64,000 bases of DNA from contig CAUJDF010000079.1 in the NCBI GenBank assembly GCA_963169045.1, forward strand, positions 1 to 64,000, read 5' to 3'. The first letter of the stretch is position 1. Each line of letters opens with the position of its first letter. This DNA is from Myxococcota bacterium. Lineage in GTDB: Bacteria > Myxococcota_A > Bradymonadia > UBA7976 > UBA1532. Under the pieces are notes generated by a model. That model did no database searches, had not been told where the DNA came from, and saw only the letters and a program-made list of their open reading frames with translations. Below are positions 21,012 through 29,041 of this stretch, one piece after another. The translations under genes were made by a program, and so were the position numbers.

Positions 21012-21548
21012 ATGCGACAGACGCTTCTGTGGGTGGCGGCCGGCCTCGTCGGCTGCGGCGGCGAGGACGGCGGCGGGGGCGGCGGCGGGGCGGCGCGCCT
21101 CGGGCTCATCGTGGACACGGGCTGCGGCAACTTCCTGCCCGTCCCCGAGGGCGAGGGCGCGCCGCGCACGGCGGCGGTGACGGTCTTCGGCGTGGATCCG
21201 TCGCAGCCGAACCACCAGGTGCTGGACGGCACCGAGGTGACGATCTACGCCGGCGACGGCGAGGGACGCGCCGCGCCCGTGGGCGGCCGTTTCGCGTCGG
21301 GAGCGGCCGACGGGCCGCCGGTGAGCGGTCCGCTCGTCCTCGCCGACGCGCAGGCCAGCGATCGCTTCCAGTGCGAGTCGCCCGGCGGGGTGCTGCTCTA
21401 CGCCGTCGTCGGGCGCGACGTGACGGGCGAGGCGCCCCCCGAATACCCGCCGGGCTCCGGCGACACGCCGCTCATCCGCACGCCGCGCGCCGAGGCCTTC
21501 GCCGTCGAGTGCCTGCCGGCCGCCGAGTTCGCCTCCCGCTGCCCCTGA
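21012..21548 (+). CDS. Small lipoprotein of unknown function
   Basis: 178 residues. Signal peptide MRQTLLWVAAGLVGC with lipobox Cys15, a poly-Gly linker, then a compact domain with four Cys and a beta-rich pattern (AVTVFGVDPSQPN, GTEVTIYAGDGEG). The ATG at 21012 is preferred over the upstream in-frame ATG at 20946 because only it starts with a signal peptide. TACCTT at 20999-21004 lies seven bases upstream with no Shine-Dalgarno site, as expected for a leaderless transcript, although the -35 is weak. No family recognised. It converges on the heme A synthase gene. Confidence 0.75.
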   Translation: MRQTLLWVAAGLVGCGGEDGGGGGGGAARLGLIVDTGCGNFLPVPEGEGAPRTAAVTVFGVDPSQPNHQVLDGTEVTIYAGDGEGRAAPVGGRFASGAADGPPVSGPLVLADAQASDRFQCESPGGVLLYAVVGRDVTGEAPPEYPPGSGDTPLIRTPRAEAFAVECLPAAEFASRCP

Positions 21549-21567
21549 CAGCGGCCGCCGCTGTGAG

Positions 21568-22632
21568 TCAGCGGCGGCCCTGGACGAGTCGCAGCGGCGC
21601 CGGCTCCTCGGCGGCGTCGCCGACCGGGTGGGGACGCAGCGCATAGACGCCGGCGACCGTCGCCGACAGCAGCACGAACGCCGCCACCTGGTGGGCGACG
21701 GCCAGCGCGATCGGCACATGCAGGACCACGGTCGCGATGCCGAGGCCGAGCTGCGCCAGCACGAGCGGCGGCAAGAGCGCGACCGAGCGCGCCCCCGGCG
21801 CGCGTCGCCGCGCGAGGAACCAGAAGGCCAGCGTGGCGACCGTCACGACGTAGCCGAGCGCGCGATGGACGAAGTGGATCGCCGTCGGGTTGTCGAGCCA
21901 GTTGCGCCACGCCGGCTCGATGGCGAACAGGTTCGAGGGCACCCACTCCCCATTCATCGTGGGGAAGGTCGGATACATCCAGCCGGCGCGCGTGCCCGCC
22001 ATGAACGCGCCGTACGCGATCTGCACGCACACGAGCGCGATGACCACGCGCCCGAAGCGACGCAGACGCGGCCCGGCGGTGCTCACCCGCTTCGGCCGCG
22101 TCTCGAGGGCCAGCCAGAGGATGTACTGCGCCACGAAGAACGCCAGCAGCAGGTGCGCCGCGAGCCGGTAGTGGCTGACGGCGGGCACGTCGACCAGCCC
22201 GCTCTTCACCATGAACCAGCCGAGCGCCCCCTGCAGCCCGCCGAGGAGGAACGCCACTCCGGTGCGCCACACCCAGCGCCCACGCAGGTGCCCACGAACC
22301 AGGAAGTACACCCACGGCACCAGGAAGACCACGCCGATGACGCGCCCGAACAGCCGGTGGAAGTACTCCCAGAAGAAGATGCGCTTGAAGTCGCCCAGCG
22401 TCATCCAGTCGTTGACGAGACGGTACTGGGGCGTCTGCTGGTACTTGCCGAAGACCTCGTTCCAGTCGTGCTCGGTGAGCGGCGGCAGCGCCCCGATCAG
22501 CGGCTGCCACTCCACCATCGACAGCCCCGAGCCGGTGAGGCGCGTGATGCCGCCGATGAGCACGATCACCAGGATCAGGCCGTAGAGGGTGAGCAGCCAG
22601 GCACGAACGGGGCGGAGCGATTCGAGGTTCAT
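21568..22632 (-). CDS. ctaA: Heme A synthase, COX15/CtaA family
   Basis: 354 residues, eight transmembrane helices. The enzyme hydroxylates the C8 methyl of heme O to make heme A for aa3-type cytochrome oxidase, in the inner membrane. Paired His ligands are visible in WEYFHRLFGRVIG, SHYRLAAHLLLA, AIHFVHRALGYVV and AVAHQVAAF, and the N-terminal GGITRLTGSGLSMVEWQPL is a family signature. The GSGLSMVEW/NDWMTLGDFKRIFFWEY pattern resembles the longer alphaproteobacterial/mitochondrial type rather than the Bacillus type. No cytochrome oxidase genes are adjacent. The next gene on this strand is a small lipoprotein 105 bases upstream. Confidence 0.95.
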   Translation of the reverse strand: MNLESLRPVRAWLLTLYGLILVIVLIGGITRLTGSGLSMVEWQPLIGALPPLTEHDWNEVFGKYQQTPQYRLVNDWMTLGDFKRIFFWEYFHRLFGRVIGVVFLVPWVYFLVRGHLRGRWVWRTGVAFLLGGLQGALGWFMVKSGLVDVPAVSHYRLAAHLLLAFFVAQYILWLALETRPKRVSTAGPRLRRFGRVVIALVCVQIAYGAFMAGTRAGWMYPTFPTMNGEWVPSNLFAIEPAWRNWLDNPTAIHFVHRALGYVVTVATLAFWFLARRRAPGARSVALLPPLVLAQLGLGIATVVLHVPIALAVAHQVAAFVLLSATVAGVYALRPHPVGDAAEEPAPLRLVQGRR

Positions 22633-22737
22633 GACGCGGCGCGGGGAGGATTCGCGGCAGGATGGCGTCGACGGCGGCCCCGGTCAAGGGCCGCCGTCGA
22701 GGTGGGTCCGCGGCGCGACGAGCCGCGGGAGACCGCG

Positions 22738-22938
22738 TCAGTCGTTCACGTCCTCGCCGGCCTCCTCCAGGCCGTCCTCGGTCTTCTCGCCGGCCTCTTC
22801 CAGCTCGTCACCGGCGTTGTCGACCGCCTCGTCGATCTCTTCGCCCGTCCGCTCGGCCGGACCGTCGCGGCGACAGCCCTCCATCAGCGGCAGGGCGGCC
22901 AGGGCGAACGTGAGCCCGAGAATACGTCGAACGTTCAT
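22738..22938 (-). CDS. Small acidic lipoprotein, probable sigma-54 regulon member
   Basis: 66 residues: MNVRRILGLTFALAALPLME followed by GC (likely lipidated Cys22), then a strongly acidic tail with repeated units DNAGDELEEAGEKTEDGLEE and a final AGEDVND, predicted helical. The start at 22936-22938 is set by AGGAGG ten bases upstream. The gene lies directly downstream of the NtrC-type regulator and has its own sigma-54-like promoter between them, so it is a likely direct target of that regulator. Function unknown; the size and acidity recall small envelope-stress lipoproteins. Confidence 0.78.
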   Translation of the reverse strand: MNVRRILGLTFALAALPLMEGCRRDGPAERTGEEIDEAVDNAGDELEEAGEKTEDGLEEAGEDVND

Positions 22939-22973
22939 CGTGCACCTCCTTGGAGTCACGATGAACGGGGGAG

Positions 22974-22989
22974 TGCATTCCCCGGGCCA
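22974..22989 (-). promoter_or_regulatory. Sigma-54 (-24/-12) promoter of the small lipoprotein
   Basis: On the minus strand the sequence TGGCCCGGGGAATGCA matches the consensus TGGCACG-N4-TTGCA with two mismatches and exact GG/GC spacing. It lies just after the regulator's stop codon and would start transcription near 22964, about 25 bases before the lipoprotein ATG. The same stretch can also form a CGGGG/CCCCG hairpin (22966-22984). Confidence 0.6.
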
Positions 22990-22995
22990 CCCTCA

Positions 22996-24387
22996 TCAGT
23001 TGTCTTCGTGGCCGTCGTCGCCGACCTTGCCTTCGGCGTAGCGCTCGAGCTTGCGGTAGAGGGTTTTGCGGTCGAGGCCGAGGATCTCGGCGGCGCGGGT
23101 CTTGTTGCCACCGACCACGTCGAGGACGTGCAGGATGTAGCGTCGCTCCACTTCGGCCATGGGCAGGAGCGAGGCCTCGCTGTCGGCGAGCGGGATGGGC
23201 TGGCCGGGCGTCGTCTCGCGCAGGTGGTCGGGCAGGTCGTCGAGGACGATGTGGTCGAAGCGGGCGAGGGCGACCGCACGCTCGACGCAGTTCTCGAGCT
23301 CGCGCACGTTGCCCGGCCACGGGGCGGCGAGCAGGCGCTCGGCGACGCCGCGGGAGATGCCCACCACCTTCGCGTTGTAGCGGTCGGCGTAACGCTCGAG
23401 GAAGTGCTGGGCCAGGAGCAGGATGTCGTGGCCGCGATCGCGCAGGGGCGGCAGGTGCAGCTTGACGACGTTGATGCGGTAGTACAGGTCCTCGCGGAAG
23501 CGGCGGGCCTGGACTTCGGCCTCGAGCTCGCGGTTCGTCGCCGCCACGATGCGCGTGTCGAACGGGATCTCGACGTTGCCGCCGACCGGGCGCACCTTGC
23601 GCTCCTGGACGGCGCGCAAGAGCTTGGCCTGGGTGCCGAGCGGCATCTCGCCGATCTCGTCGAGCAACAGGGTGCCGCCGTCGGCCTGTACGAAGAGGCC
23701 GGTGCGGTCCTGCCGGGCGTCGGTGAAGGCGCCGCGGACGTGCCCGAAGAGCTCGCTCTCGAGCAGCGTCTCCGGCATCGCCGCGCAGTTGATGGCGACG
23801 AAGTGCCCGCTTCGGCGCGGCCCCTGTTCGTGCAGGGCGCGGGCGACGAGCTCCTTGCCGGTCCCGCTCTCGCCGGTGATCAGCACCGTGGCGGTGTTGT
23901 CGGCGAGGCGCCGCACCAGGTCATAGACCCGCTTCATGGCCTCGCTGCGGCCGATGAGCGGGCCCATGAGCTCGGTGTTGCGCACCGCGCGGCGCAGCCG
24001 CTTGACCTCGTCGGAGAGCTGCCGGTGCTTGACGGCGCGCTCGGCCACGAGCGCGAGCTGGTCCATCTCGACCGGCTTGGTGACGAAGTCGTATGCGCCC
24101 GCGCGGATGGCCTGGATGGCGGAGTCGAGGCTGCCGAACCCCGTGATCACGATCACCGGGATGTCGGATCGATCGGCGGCGAGGCGCCGGCACAGCTCGA
24201 TGCCGCTCATGCCCGGGAGCGTGAGATCGGTGATGACCGCGTCGAACTCCTCCTCCTGCAGGCGCTGCCAGGCGCCCTGGCTCGTGGTGACGGTGACGAC
24301 CTCGAACTCGCCGCGGGTGCCGAGGTCGGCCGACACGAGGTCGCAGAAGGCGGGGTCGTCGTCGACGACCAGGAGGCGTGCGTTCAT
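22996..24387 (-). CDS. Sigma-54-dependent response regulator, NtrC family
   Basis: 463 residues: receiver domain (acidic pocket VVDDD, phosphoacceptor Asp54 in ITDLTLPG, Lys104 in TKPVE), AAA+ domain (Walker A TGESGTGKE, Walker B GGTLLLDEIGEMP, arginine-finger region REDLYYRINV) and a Fis-type helix-turn-helix (NKTRAAEILGLDRKTLYRKL). The sigma-54 contact loop reads GAFTDA instead of GAFTGA, a known variant compatible with activity. It activates sigma-54 promoters when phosphorylated. Upstream lies a lone receiver gene (37-base gap), and divergent from that is a sensor kinase, so these probably form one phosphorelay. Confidence 0.95.
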   Translation of the reverse strand: MNARLLVVDDDPAFCDLVSADLGTRGEFEVVTVTTSQGAWQRLQEEEFDAVITDLTLPGMSGIELCRRLAADRSDIPVIVITGFGSLDSAIQAIRAGAYDFVTKPVEMDQLALVAERAVKHRQLSDEVKRLRRAVRNTELMGPLIGRSEAMKRVYDLVRRLADNTATVLITGESGTGKELVARALHEQGPRRSGHFVAINCAAMPETLLESELFGHVRGAFTDARQDRTGLFVQADGGTLLLDEIGEMPLGTQAKLLRAVQERKVRPVGGNVEIPFDTRIVAATNRELEAEVQARRFREDLYYRINVVKLHLPPLRDRGHDILLLAQHFLERYADRYNAKVVGISRGVAERLLAAPWPGNVRELENCVERAVALARFDHIVLDDLPDHLRETTPGQPIPLADSEASLLPMAEVERRYILHVLDVVGGNKTRAAEILGLDRKTLYRKLERYAEGKVGDDGHEDN

Positions 24388-24424
24388 GGTTGCGCTTCGT
24401 CCACGGGGGGTCTACGCGCCCCCG

Positions 24425-24850
24425 TCACGCGGCCTGTAGGTTCAGGATGTCACGGACCATCGCCAGGAGCTCGTCGAGGTCGAAGGGCTTGTCGAGCACG
24501 CGCGCGTTCAGGGCGCGGGCCTGCTCGTGCGTCTCCGACTCGCCGAACGCCGTGGTGACGATGGCCGGGAGCTCGGGGTACTGCCGGCGGATGAGCGCCA
24601 GCGCGTCGATGCCGGTCATGCGCGGCATCCGGTGGTCGGTGACGATCGCGTCGGGCGGCCCGGCCACGGGGTCGAGCGCGCGATCGCGGAGCTGTTGCCC
24701 GTCGGCGGCCTCGACGACGCGAAACCCGGCCCGGCGGAGCGCGCCCACGAGCAGCGTGCGCATCTCGCGGTCGTCCTCGGCGACCAGCACGGTCGGCGGG
24801 GGCGGCGGGTCCGTGTCGTTCTGGAAGGGCAGGGAGTCGCCGGTGCGCAT
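24425..24850 (-). CDS. Single-domain response regulator receiver protein
   Basis: 141 residues. After a Pro-rich N-terminal tail (DPPPPPTV) the receiver fold begins with VLVAEDDREM. The phosphoacceptor is Asp72 in IVTDHRMPRMTG, with Thr in IVTTAFG and Lys121 in LDKPFDLDEL. There is no output domain. It is the first gene of the minus-strand unit with the NtrC-type regulator and has a sigma-54-like promoter upstream, which suggests autoregulation. It may serve as a phosphate sink or as an intermediate between the divergent sensor kinase and the NtrC-type protein. Confidence 0.92.
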   Translation of the reverse strand: MRTGDSLPFQNDTDPPPPPTVLVAEDDREMRTLLVGALRRAGFRVVEAADGQQLRDRALDPVAGPPDAIVTDHRMPRMTGIDALALIRRQYPELPAIVTTAFGESETHEQARALNARVLDKPFDLDELLAMVRDILNLQAA

Positions 24851-24890
24851 CAGTGCCTCTCGGGCCGGGTCCGGATGCCGCCGTGCCAAA

Positions 24891-24906
24891 TGCAGGCCGC
24901 GTGCCG
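24891..24906 (-). promoter_or_regulatory. Sigma-54-like promoter of the receiver-NtrC operon
   Basis: Minus-strand CGGCACGCGGCCTGCA fits TGGCACG-N4-TTGCA with mismatches only at the first base and the first T of the -12 box; GG and GC spacing is exact. Predicted transcription start is near 24881, about 30 bases before the receiver ATG. A second perfect -24-like box just downstream (TTTGGCACGG) lacks a matching -12. Confidence 0.5.
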
Positions 24907-25026
24907 CCGGTTGTCTTGAGCACGAGATCTGCAGATGCCTCGGGTCGCTGCCGGGTCGCCGCCCCCTGGAACCCTGCGGCCGGGGCTCGGTGCTCCCGCC
25001 GGGGGGGTGGCAGAAATCCCCGCTCG

Positions 25027-25040
25027 TTGCGGGTTGCGGG
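25027..25040 (+). repeat. Tandem heptamer TTGCGGG x2 in divergent promoter region
   Basis: Two perfect adjacent copies of TTGCGGG (25027-25033, 25034-25040) between the divergent receiver and sensor-kinase genes, about 65 bases before the kinase start. It could be an operator or enhancer half-site for the local regulator, or part of a promoter; nothing more can be said. Confidence 0.35.
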
Positions 25041-25105
25041 GCATTAGGCCACACCGTTGGGGCGATCACCCGGCGCGGCAGGTCGGGATCTGGGAGGGCA
25101 CGACG

Positions 25106-26476
25106 TTGCGACTGGCACCGAAGCTCATTCTCGCGCTGACGCTTCCGATCTGCGCGGTGATCACCGTGCACGCCATGTGGAGCATCGACGCGGTCGTGGA
25201 GCGGATGCGCCGGACGGCGGCCACCGACCTCCACCTGCGCGGTCGGACGCTGGCGCTCGCCGTCGAGGCGATGCTCGCGCGCGGCGACGAGGCCGGCGCG
25301 CGGCGTCTCGTCGACGCGGTCTCCGCCGAGTACGAGCAGAGCGAGGTGCGCTGGGTTCCGGGGGCGAGCGCCGACGTGCCCGCGCGGCCCGACCACCTCG
25401 TGCAGGTGGTGCCCGTGCACGCGGGCGCGCAGGTGCCCGGCCACCTGCTGCTCTCGGTCTCCTCGGCGACGGCGCGGGACGAGGTCCGCGAGATCGTGGT
25501 GCACACCGCGGTGACGGCGGCGCTGCTGCTCGTCGCGTGCGGCCTGATGATCGCGCTCGCGTCGGTGCGGCTGGTGGGCCGCCCGCTGGCGGCGGTGGCC
25601 GGTCAGGTGCGGCGCATCGCCGACGGCGATCTCACGGGGCGGGCGGCGGTCGACTCCGACGACGAGATCGGGCGGCTGGCGGAGCAGGTCAACGCGATGA
25701 CGGCGCGCCTGCGCGAGACGCGCGAGGCGCTGACGAAGGAGGCGGAGCGGCGCGTCGCCGCCCTCGACGAGCTGCGGCACGCCGAGCGTCTCAAGACCGT
25801 CGGCCAGCTGGCGTCGGGCGTCGCCCACGAGCTCGGCACGCCGCTCAACGTCGTCGCCGGGCGGGCGCGCATGATCGCGCGCGGCCAGGTCGAGGGGAAG
25901 GACCTGGTCGAGAGCGCGAACATCATCGTCGAGCAGACGCAGCGCATGTCGAAGCTGATCACGCACCTGCTGACCTACGCGCGCCGGCGGCCCTCGCCGC
26001 GCCAGAAGCTCGACCTCGCCGCGCAGATCGACCACGCGATCACGCTGGTGGAGCCCCTGACGCGCAAGGCGCGGGTCACCCCGCGCATCGAGGCGGGCGT
26101 GGGGCCGTTCGTCGTCGAGGGCGACACGGCCCAGGTGGAGCAGGTGCTCGCGAACCTGCTGATGAACGCGACGCAGGCGATGCCCGACGGCGGCGAGGTG
26201 ACGGTCAAGCTCGAGCGCGTCCACGAGGCGCGCGACGAGGAGACGCCGATCGACTTCGTGCGGGTCAGCGTGATCGACCAGGGCATCGGCATGTCGCCGG
26301 AGGTTCGGGCCCGCATCTTCGAGCCGTTCTTCACCACCAAGGACGTCGGAGCCGGCACCGGTCTCGGTCTGTCGGTGGCCTACGGCATCGTGCGCGACCA
26401 CGGCGGCTGGATCGACGTGGACAGCGCGCCGGGCGAGGGCACGACCTTCCGCGTGCACTTCCCCGCCGTCGCCTGA
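25106..26476 (+). CDS. Membrane sensor histidine kinase (HAMP type)
   Basis: 456 residues. Initiation at the TTG at 25106 is supported by GGGAGGG eight bases upstream and by the signal-anchor that follows directly. Layout: transmembrane helix 1, a short periplasmic sensor of about 95 residues, transmembrane helix 2 (TAALLLVACGLMIALASVRL), HAMP, and a HisKA domain with phospho-acceptor His241 in VAHELGTPLN. The ATPase domain has the N box NLLMNATQA, DQGIGMS, FEPFFTTK and GTGLGLSVAYGI. It is divergent from the receiver/NtrC operon and probably phosphorylates one or both. The TTG start may limit its level. Confidence 0.92.
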   Translation: MRLAPKLILALTLPICAVITVHAMWSIDAVVERMRRTAATDLHLRGRTLALAVEAMLARGDEAGARRLVDAVSAEYEQSEVRWVPGASADVPARPDHLVQVVPVHAGAQVPGHLLLSVSSATARDEVREIVVHTAVTAALLLVACGLMIALASVRLVGRPLAAVAGQVRRIADGDLTGRAAVDSDDEIGRLAEQVNAMTARLRETREALTKEAERRVAALDELRHAERLKTVGQLASGVAHELGTPLNVVAGRARMIARGQVEGKDLVESANIIVEQTQRMSKLITHLLTYARRRPSPRQKLDLAAQIDHAITLVEPLTRKARVTPRIEAGVGPFVVEGDTAQVEQVLANLLMNATQAMPDGGEVTVKLERVHEARDEETPIDFVRVSVIDQGIGMSPEVRARIFEPFFTTKDVGAGTGLGLSVAYGIVRDHGGWIDVDSAPGEGTTFRVHFPAVA

Positions 26477-26482
26477 GCGCCG

Positions 26483-27943
26483 CTATTCGGAGACCCTGCC
26501 TTCATCGACCGTCCACCGCCGCGTGGTGCAGGCGCGGGCGAAGCGCTCGTCGTGGCTGACGAGCAGCAGGGCGCCGGGATACGCGGCGAGGGCGGCCTCG
26601 AGGCGCAAGATGGCGGGCAGGTCGAGGTGGTTGGTGGGCTCGTCGAGGACGAGGCCCCACGCATGCTGGCCGAGGCCGCGGGCCAAGAGGAGCTTGCGCG
26701 CTTCGCCGGGGGAGGGCCGCGCGGAGGCGAGCAGGCGCTCCGGGTCGACCCCGAGGGCGGCGACGACCGAGAGCACACGCCCACGGACGGCGGGCGCCAG
26801 GGCGCGCACCCCGGCCAGGGCGGCGGCGCCTTCGTCGGGGGTGACCTCCTGCGGCAGCCAGAGCAGGCGGTCGCGGGGGACGCGGGCGGCGGCGAGCATC
26901 GCGCGGACGAGCGTGGTCTTGCCGGCGCCGTTCCGGCCGGCGACGTGCACGCGGTCGTCGCGGCCGAGCGCCACCGAGACGTCGCGCAGGAGGATGGCGT
27001 CGCCGGCGCGGACCGCGGGGGCGTCGAGCGCGAGCAGCCAGGGGACCGGCGCGCGCTCGTAGCCCGCGAAGACGGCGCGGCCGAGCTCCGGCTCCACCTC
27101 GGCGGCCAACGCGGCCTCGCCTGCCCGGTCCGCGGCGCGCCGGACGACGCCGACCTCGCGGCCGAGGCGCGCCTCGGCCCAGCCGGCGACGACCTTGGCG
27201 CCCATGGAGCGCGCGTCGCGGTCGTTGCGGTCGCGCATGCGCTTGCGGGCGGAGCGCCCGGCGTCGGCGGCCTCGCGCTCGCGGCGGACGGAGTCGAGAC
27301 GCCGTTCGATCCGGCGCTGCGCCTGCTGCGCGGCGTCGCGGGCGGCGACGCGACCGCGGTGCTCCGCCTCCCACTCGCGCCGCGCGACGTCGTAGCCGCC
27401 GCTCCACTGGCGGACGCGGCCGGCGTGGACGCGCACGGTCGAGGTGGTGAGCGCGTCGAGCAGGTCGCGATCGTGGGACACGAGCACGCCGACGCCGCGG
27501 AAGCGGCGGAGCGCGCCGGCGATCACGTCCCGCGTGGCGGCGTCGAGGTGGTTCGTGGGCTCGTCGAGCAGCAGCACGTCGGGCTCGGCGGAGAGCGCGA
27601 CGGCGATCTGCCAGCGCTTGCGCTCGCCGGGGGAGAGCGTCTCCCACGGGCGGGACTCGACGAGCTCGAGGCGCGCCGCCCAGCGCGGGTCGACGGGGCC
27701 GTCCGGCGGCTCGTCGATCGTCTGCGGACAGAGCAGGACGAGCGCGTCCGGCGGGTCGAGGCGCACGTGGCCCTCGGTCGGCGCCAGCGCGCCCGTCAGC
27801 AGGCGCAGCAGCGTCGTCTTGCCGGCGCCGTTGCCGCCGACGAGGCCCGTCCAGCCGGGGGCGAGGTGAAGGTCCGCGCCGGCGAACACGGCGGATCCAT
27901 TGGGAAAAACGAACGAGACCCCGAGGGTCCGGAGGGATGACAT
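26483..27943 (-). CDS. ABC-F-type ATPase with two nucleotide-binding domains
   Basis: 486 residues, no membrane segments. First ATPase: Walker A GGNGAGKTTL, signature LSPGERKRW, Walker B VLLLDEPTNHLD. Second: AGRNGAGKTTLV, a weaker signature PSPGEARKLL, and GLVLDEPTNHLD. An Arg-rich helical linker separates the domains. This is the ABC-F architecture, whose members act on ribosomes in translation or antibiotic resistance rather than in transport. The start at 27941-27943 is chosen for GGAG six bases upstream; two further in-frame starts lie at 27949 and 27955. A 9-base direct repeat is found about 80 bases upstream. Confidence 0.88.
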   Translation of the reverse strand: MSSLRTLGVSFVFPNGSAVFAGADLHLAPGWTGLVGGNGAGKTTLLRLLTGALAPTEGHVRLDPPDALVLLCPQTIDEPPDGPVDPRWAARLELVESRPWETLSPGERKRWQIAVALSAEPDVLLLDEPTNHLDAATRDVIAGALRRFRGVGVLVSHDRDLLDALTTSTVRVHAGRVRQWSGGYDVARREWEAEHRGRVAARDAAQQAQRRIERRLDSVRREREAADAGRSARKRMRDRNDRDARSMGAKVVAGWAEARLGREVGVVRRAADRAGEAALAAEVEPELGRAVFAGYERAPVPWLLALDAPAVRAGDAILLRDVSVALGRDDRVHVAGRNGAGKTTLVRAMLAAARVPRDRLLWLPQEVTPDEGAAALAGVRALAPAVRGRVLSVVAALGVDPERLLASARPSPGEARKLLLARGLGQHAWGLVLDEPTNHLDLPAILRLEAALAAYPGALLLVSHDERFARACTTRRWTVDEGRVSE

Positions 27944-28023
27944 GCACATCTCCACTGAGCAGGGTTGGCGACGAACAGGTCGGTGCCGGGCTCAGCGAAC
28001 GATGCGCAAGGGCAGGGTCCTCC

Positions 28024-28043
28024 TCAGGTGTGCGTCAGGTGTG
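28024..28043 (+). repeat. Direct repeat TCAGGTGTG, period 11
   Basis: Two perfect copies of TCAGGTGTG (28024-28032, 28035-28043) separated by two bases, so one helical turn apart. They lie between the cytochrome gene and the ABC-F gene, on the upstream side of the latter. The spacing suits a regulator binding the same face of the helix. Regulator unknown. Confidence 0.35.
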
Positions 28044-28052
28044 GGCCCGAGG

Positions 28053-28931
28053 CTACGGATTGCGGCCCTGCGGCGCAAGGCCGGGACGCGCCAGCGGGCG
28101 GTAGGGCGCCTGCCGGCCGGCGGCGAGCGCGCGCAGCCAGGCGTGGAGCGCGGCGGCGTCCTCGGCGGTCATGGGCTTGATCGCCGGCATCATCTGGCCG
28201 AGCGCGGCGGCGTCGCTCGAGCGGAACACGAGGTGCCCGTGCAACTTCGCCGGCGTGGGCCGCAGGTCGGCGGCGGGCAGCGGCTCGACGAGGTCCCAGC
28301 CGAAGCCCGCGCCGACGCGCCGCGCGCCGTGGCAGAAGGCGCAGCTCTCGCGGAAGAGGTCGCGCCCCGCCTGCGTGCGATCGTCGCCGGCGACGTCGAA
28401 CTGCGCCTCGTAGGGCACGCGCTCGACGAACTCCACGCCGGCCAGGCTGTCGGCGTACAGCCAGGGCGAGAAGCCGCCGTCGGTCAGGCGCCGCGACACG
28501 TCGGGGTGGTCGAGCGCGGAGGCGACGAGCTTGTTGCCGGCGAACGTGATCGGCCGCGGATCGGAGGCGCCCTCGTTCCGCTTCGGCACGGGCGGGAAGT
28601 CGCCCACCGCGAGCAGGACGTCCGGGGGCGCGGCCAGCGACGCCGGCACGATCATGCCGTTGCGCAGGTGCAGCAGCGCCGTGTCCGTGCCGTGCGGCGG
28701 CTCGAGCGACCGCAGGAAGGCGGCCAGCGGCACGCCGCGGTACGTCCGCTCCGCGCCGTACTGCACGTCGAAACGCGTCGACTCGGTCAGCGGGAGCTTC
28801 GCCGGGTCGACGCGGGCGACGACGCCCCGGTCGGGCGCGCCGGCGGGCGGACGCAGCCAGATCTCGATCTCGCCGGCGGACGCCGCGTTCGCCGACAGAA
28901 GCAACACCATCAGGAGCAGCCGCGGGGTCAT
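28053..28931 (-). CDS. Periplasmic protein with C-terminal cytochrome c domain
   Basis: 292 residues. The signal peptide ends near ANAASA. Residues about 20-185 are a beta-rich domain of unclear type; the segment YRGVPLAAFLRSLEPP is loosely reminiscent of oxidoreductase molybdopterin-type domains. Residues about 190-275 are a mono-heme cytochrome c with CAFCH and a Met-containing loop (GQMMPAIKPMT) that supplies the distal ligand, ending with AAALHAWLRAL. It is probably a soluble electron carrier or the cytochrome subunit of an unknown periplasmic dehydrogenase. No partner oxidoreductase is adjacent. Confidence 0.85.
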   Translation of the reverse strand: MTPRLLLMVLLLSANAASAGEIEIWLRPPAGAPDRGVVARVDPAKLPLTESTRFDVQYGAERTYRGVPLAAFLRSLEPPHGTDTALLHLRNGMIVPASLAAPPDVLLAVGDFPPVPKRNEGASDPRPITFAGNKLVASALDHPDVSRRLTDGGFSPWLYADSLAGVEFVERVPYEAQFDVAGDDRTQAGRDLFRESCAFCHGARRVGAGFGWDLVEPLPAADLRPTPAKLHGHLVFRSSDAAALGQMMPAIKPMTAEDAAALHAWLRALAAGRQAPYRPLARPGLAPQGRNP

Positions 28932-29041
28932 GGGACACCTCCCTCGCGACCTGGGAGTGGAGCATCGGCCGTGCCACCGCCTGTTTCGGGGCCGGCGGCG
29001 CGGCGCGGGTTACCGCGCGGTGCCGGAGGTGGGCGACGGTG

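Noticed and set aside
22996-24387. GAFTDA in the NtrC-type regulator as evidence of an inactive activator.
   Set aside because: GAFTDA occurs in functional family members, unlike the complete loss of the motif in the protein at 51525.
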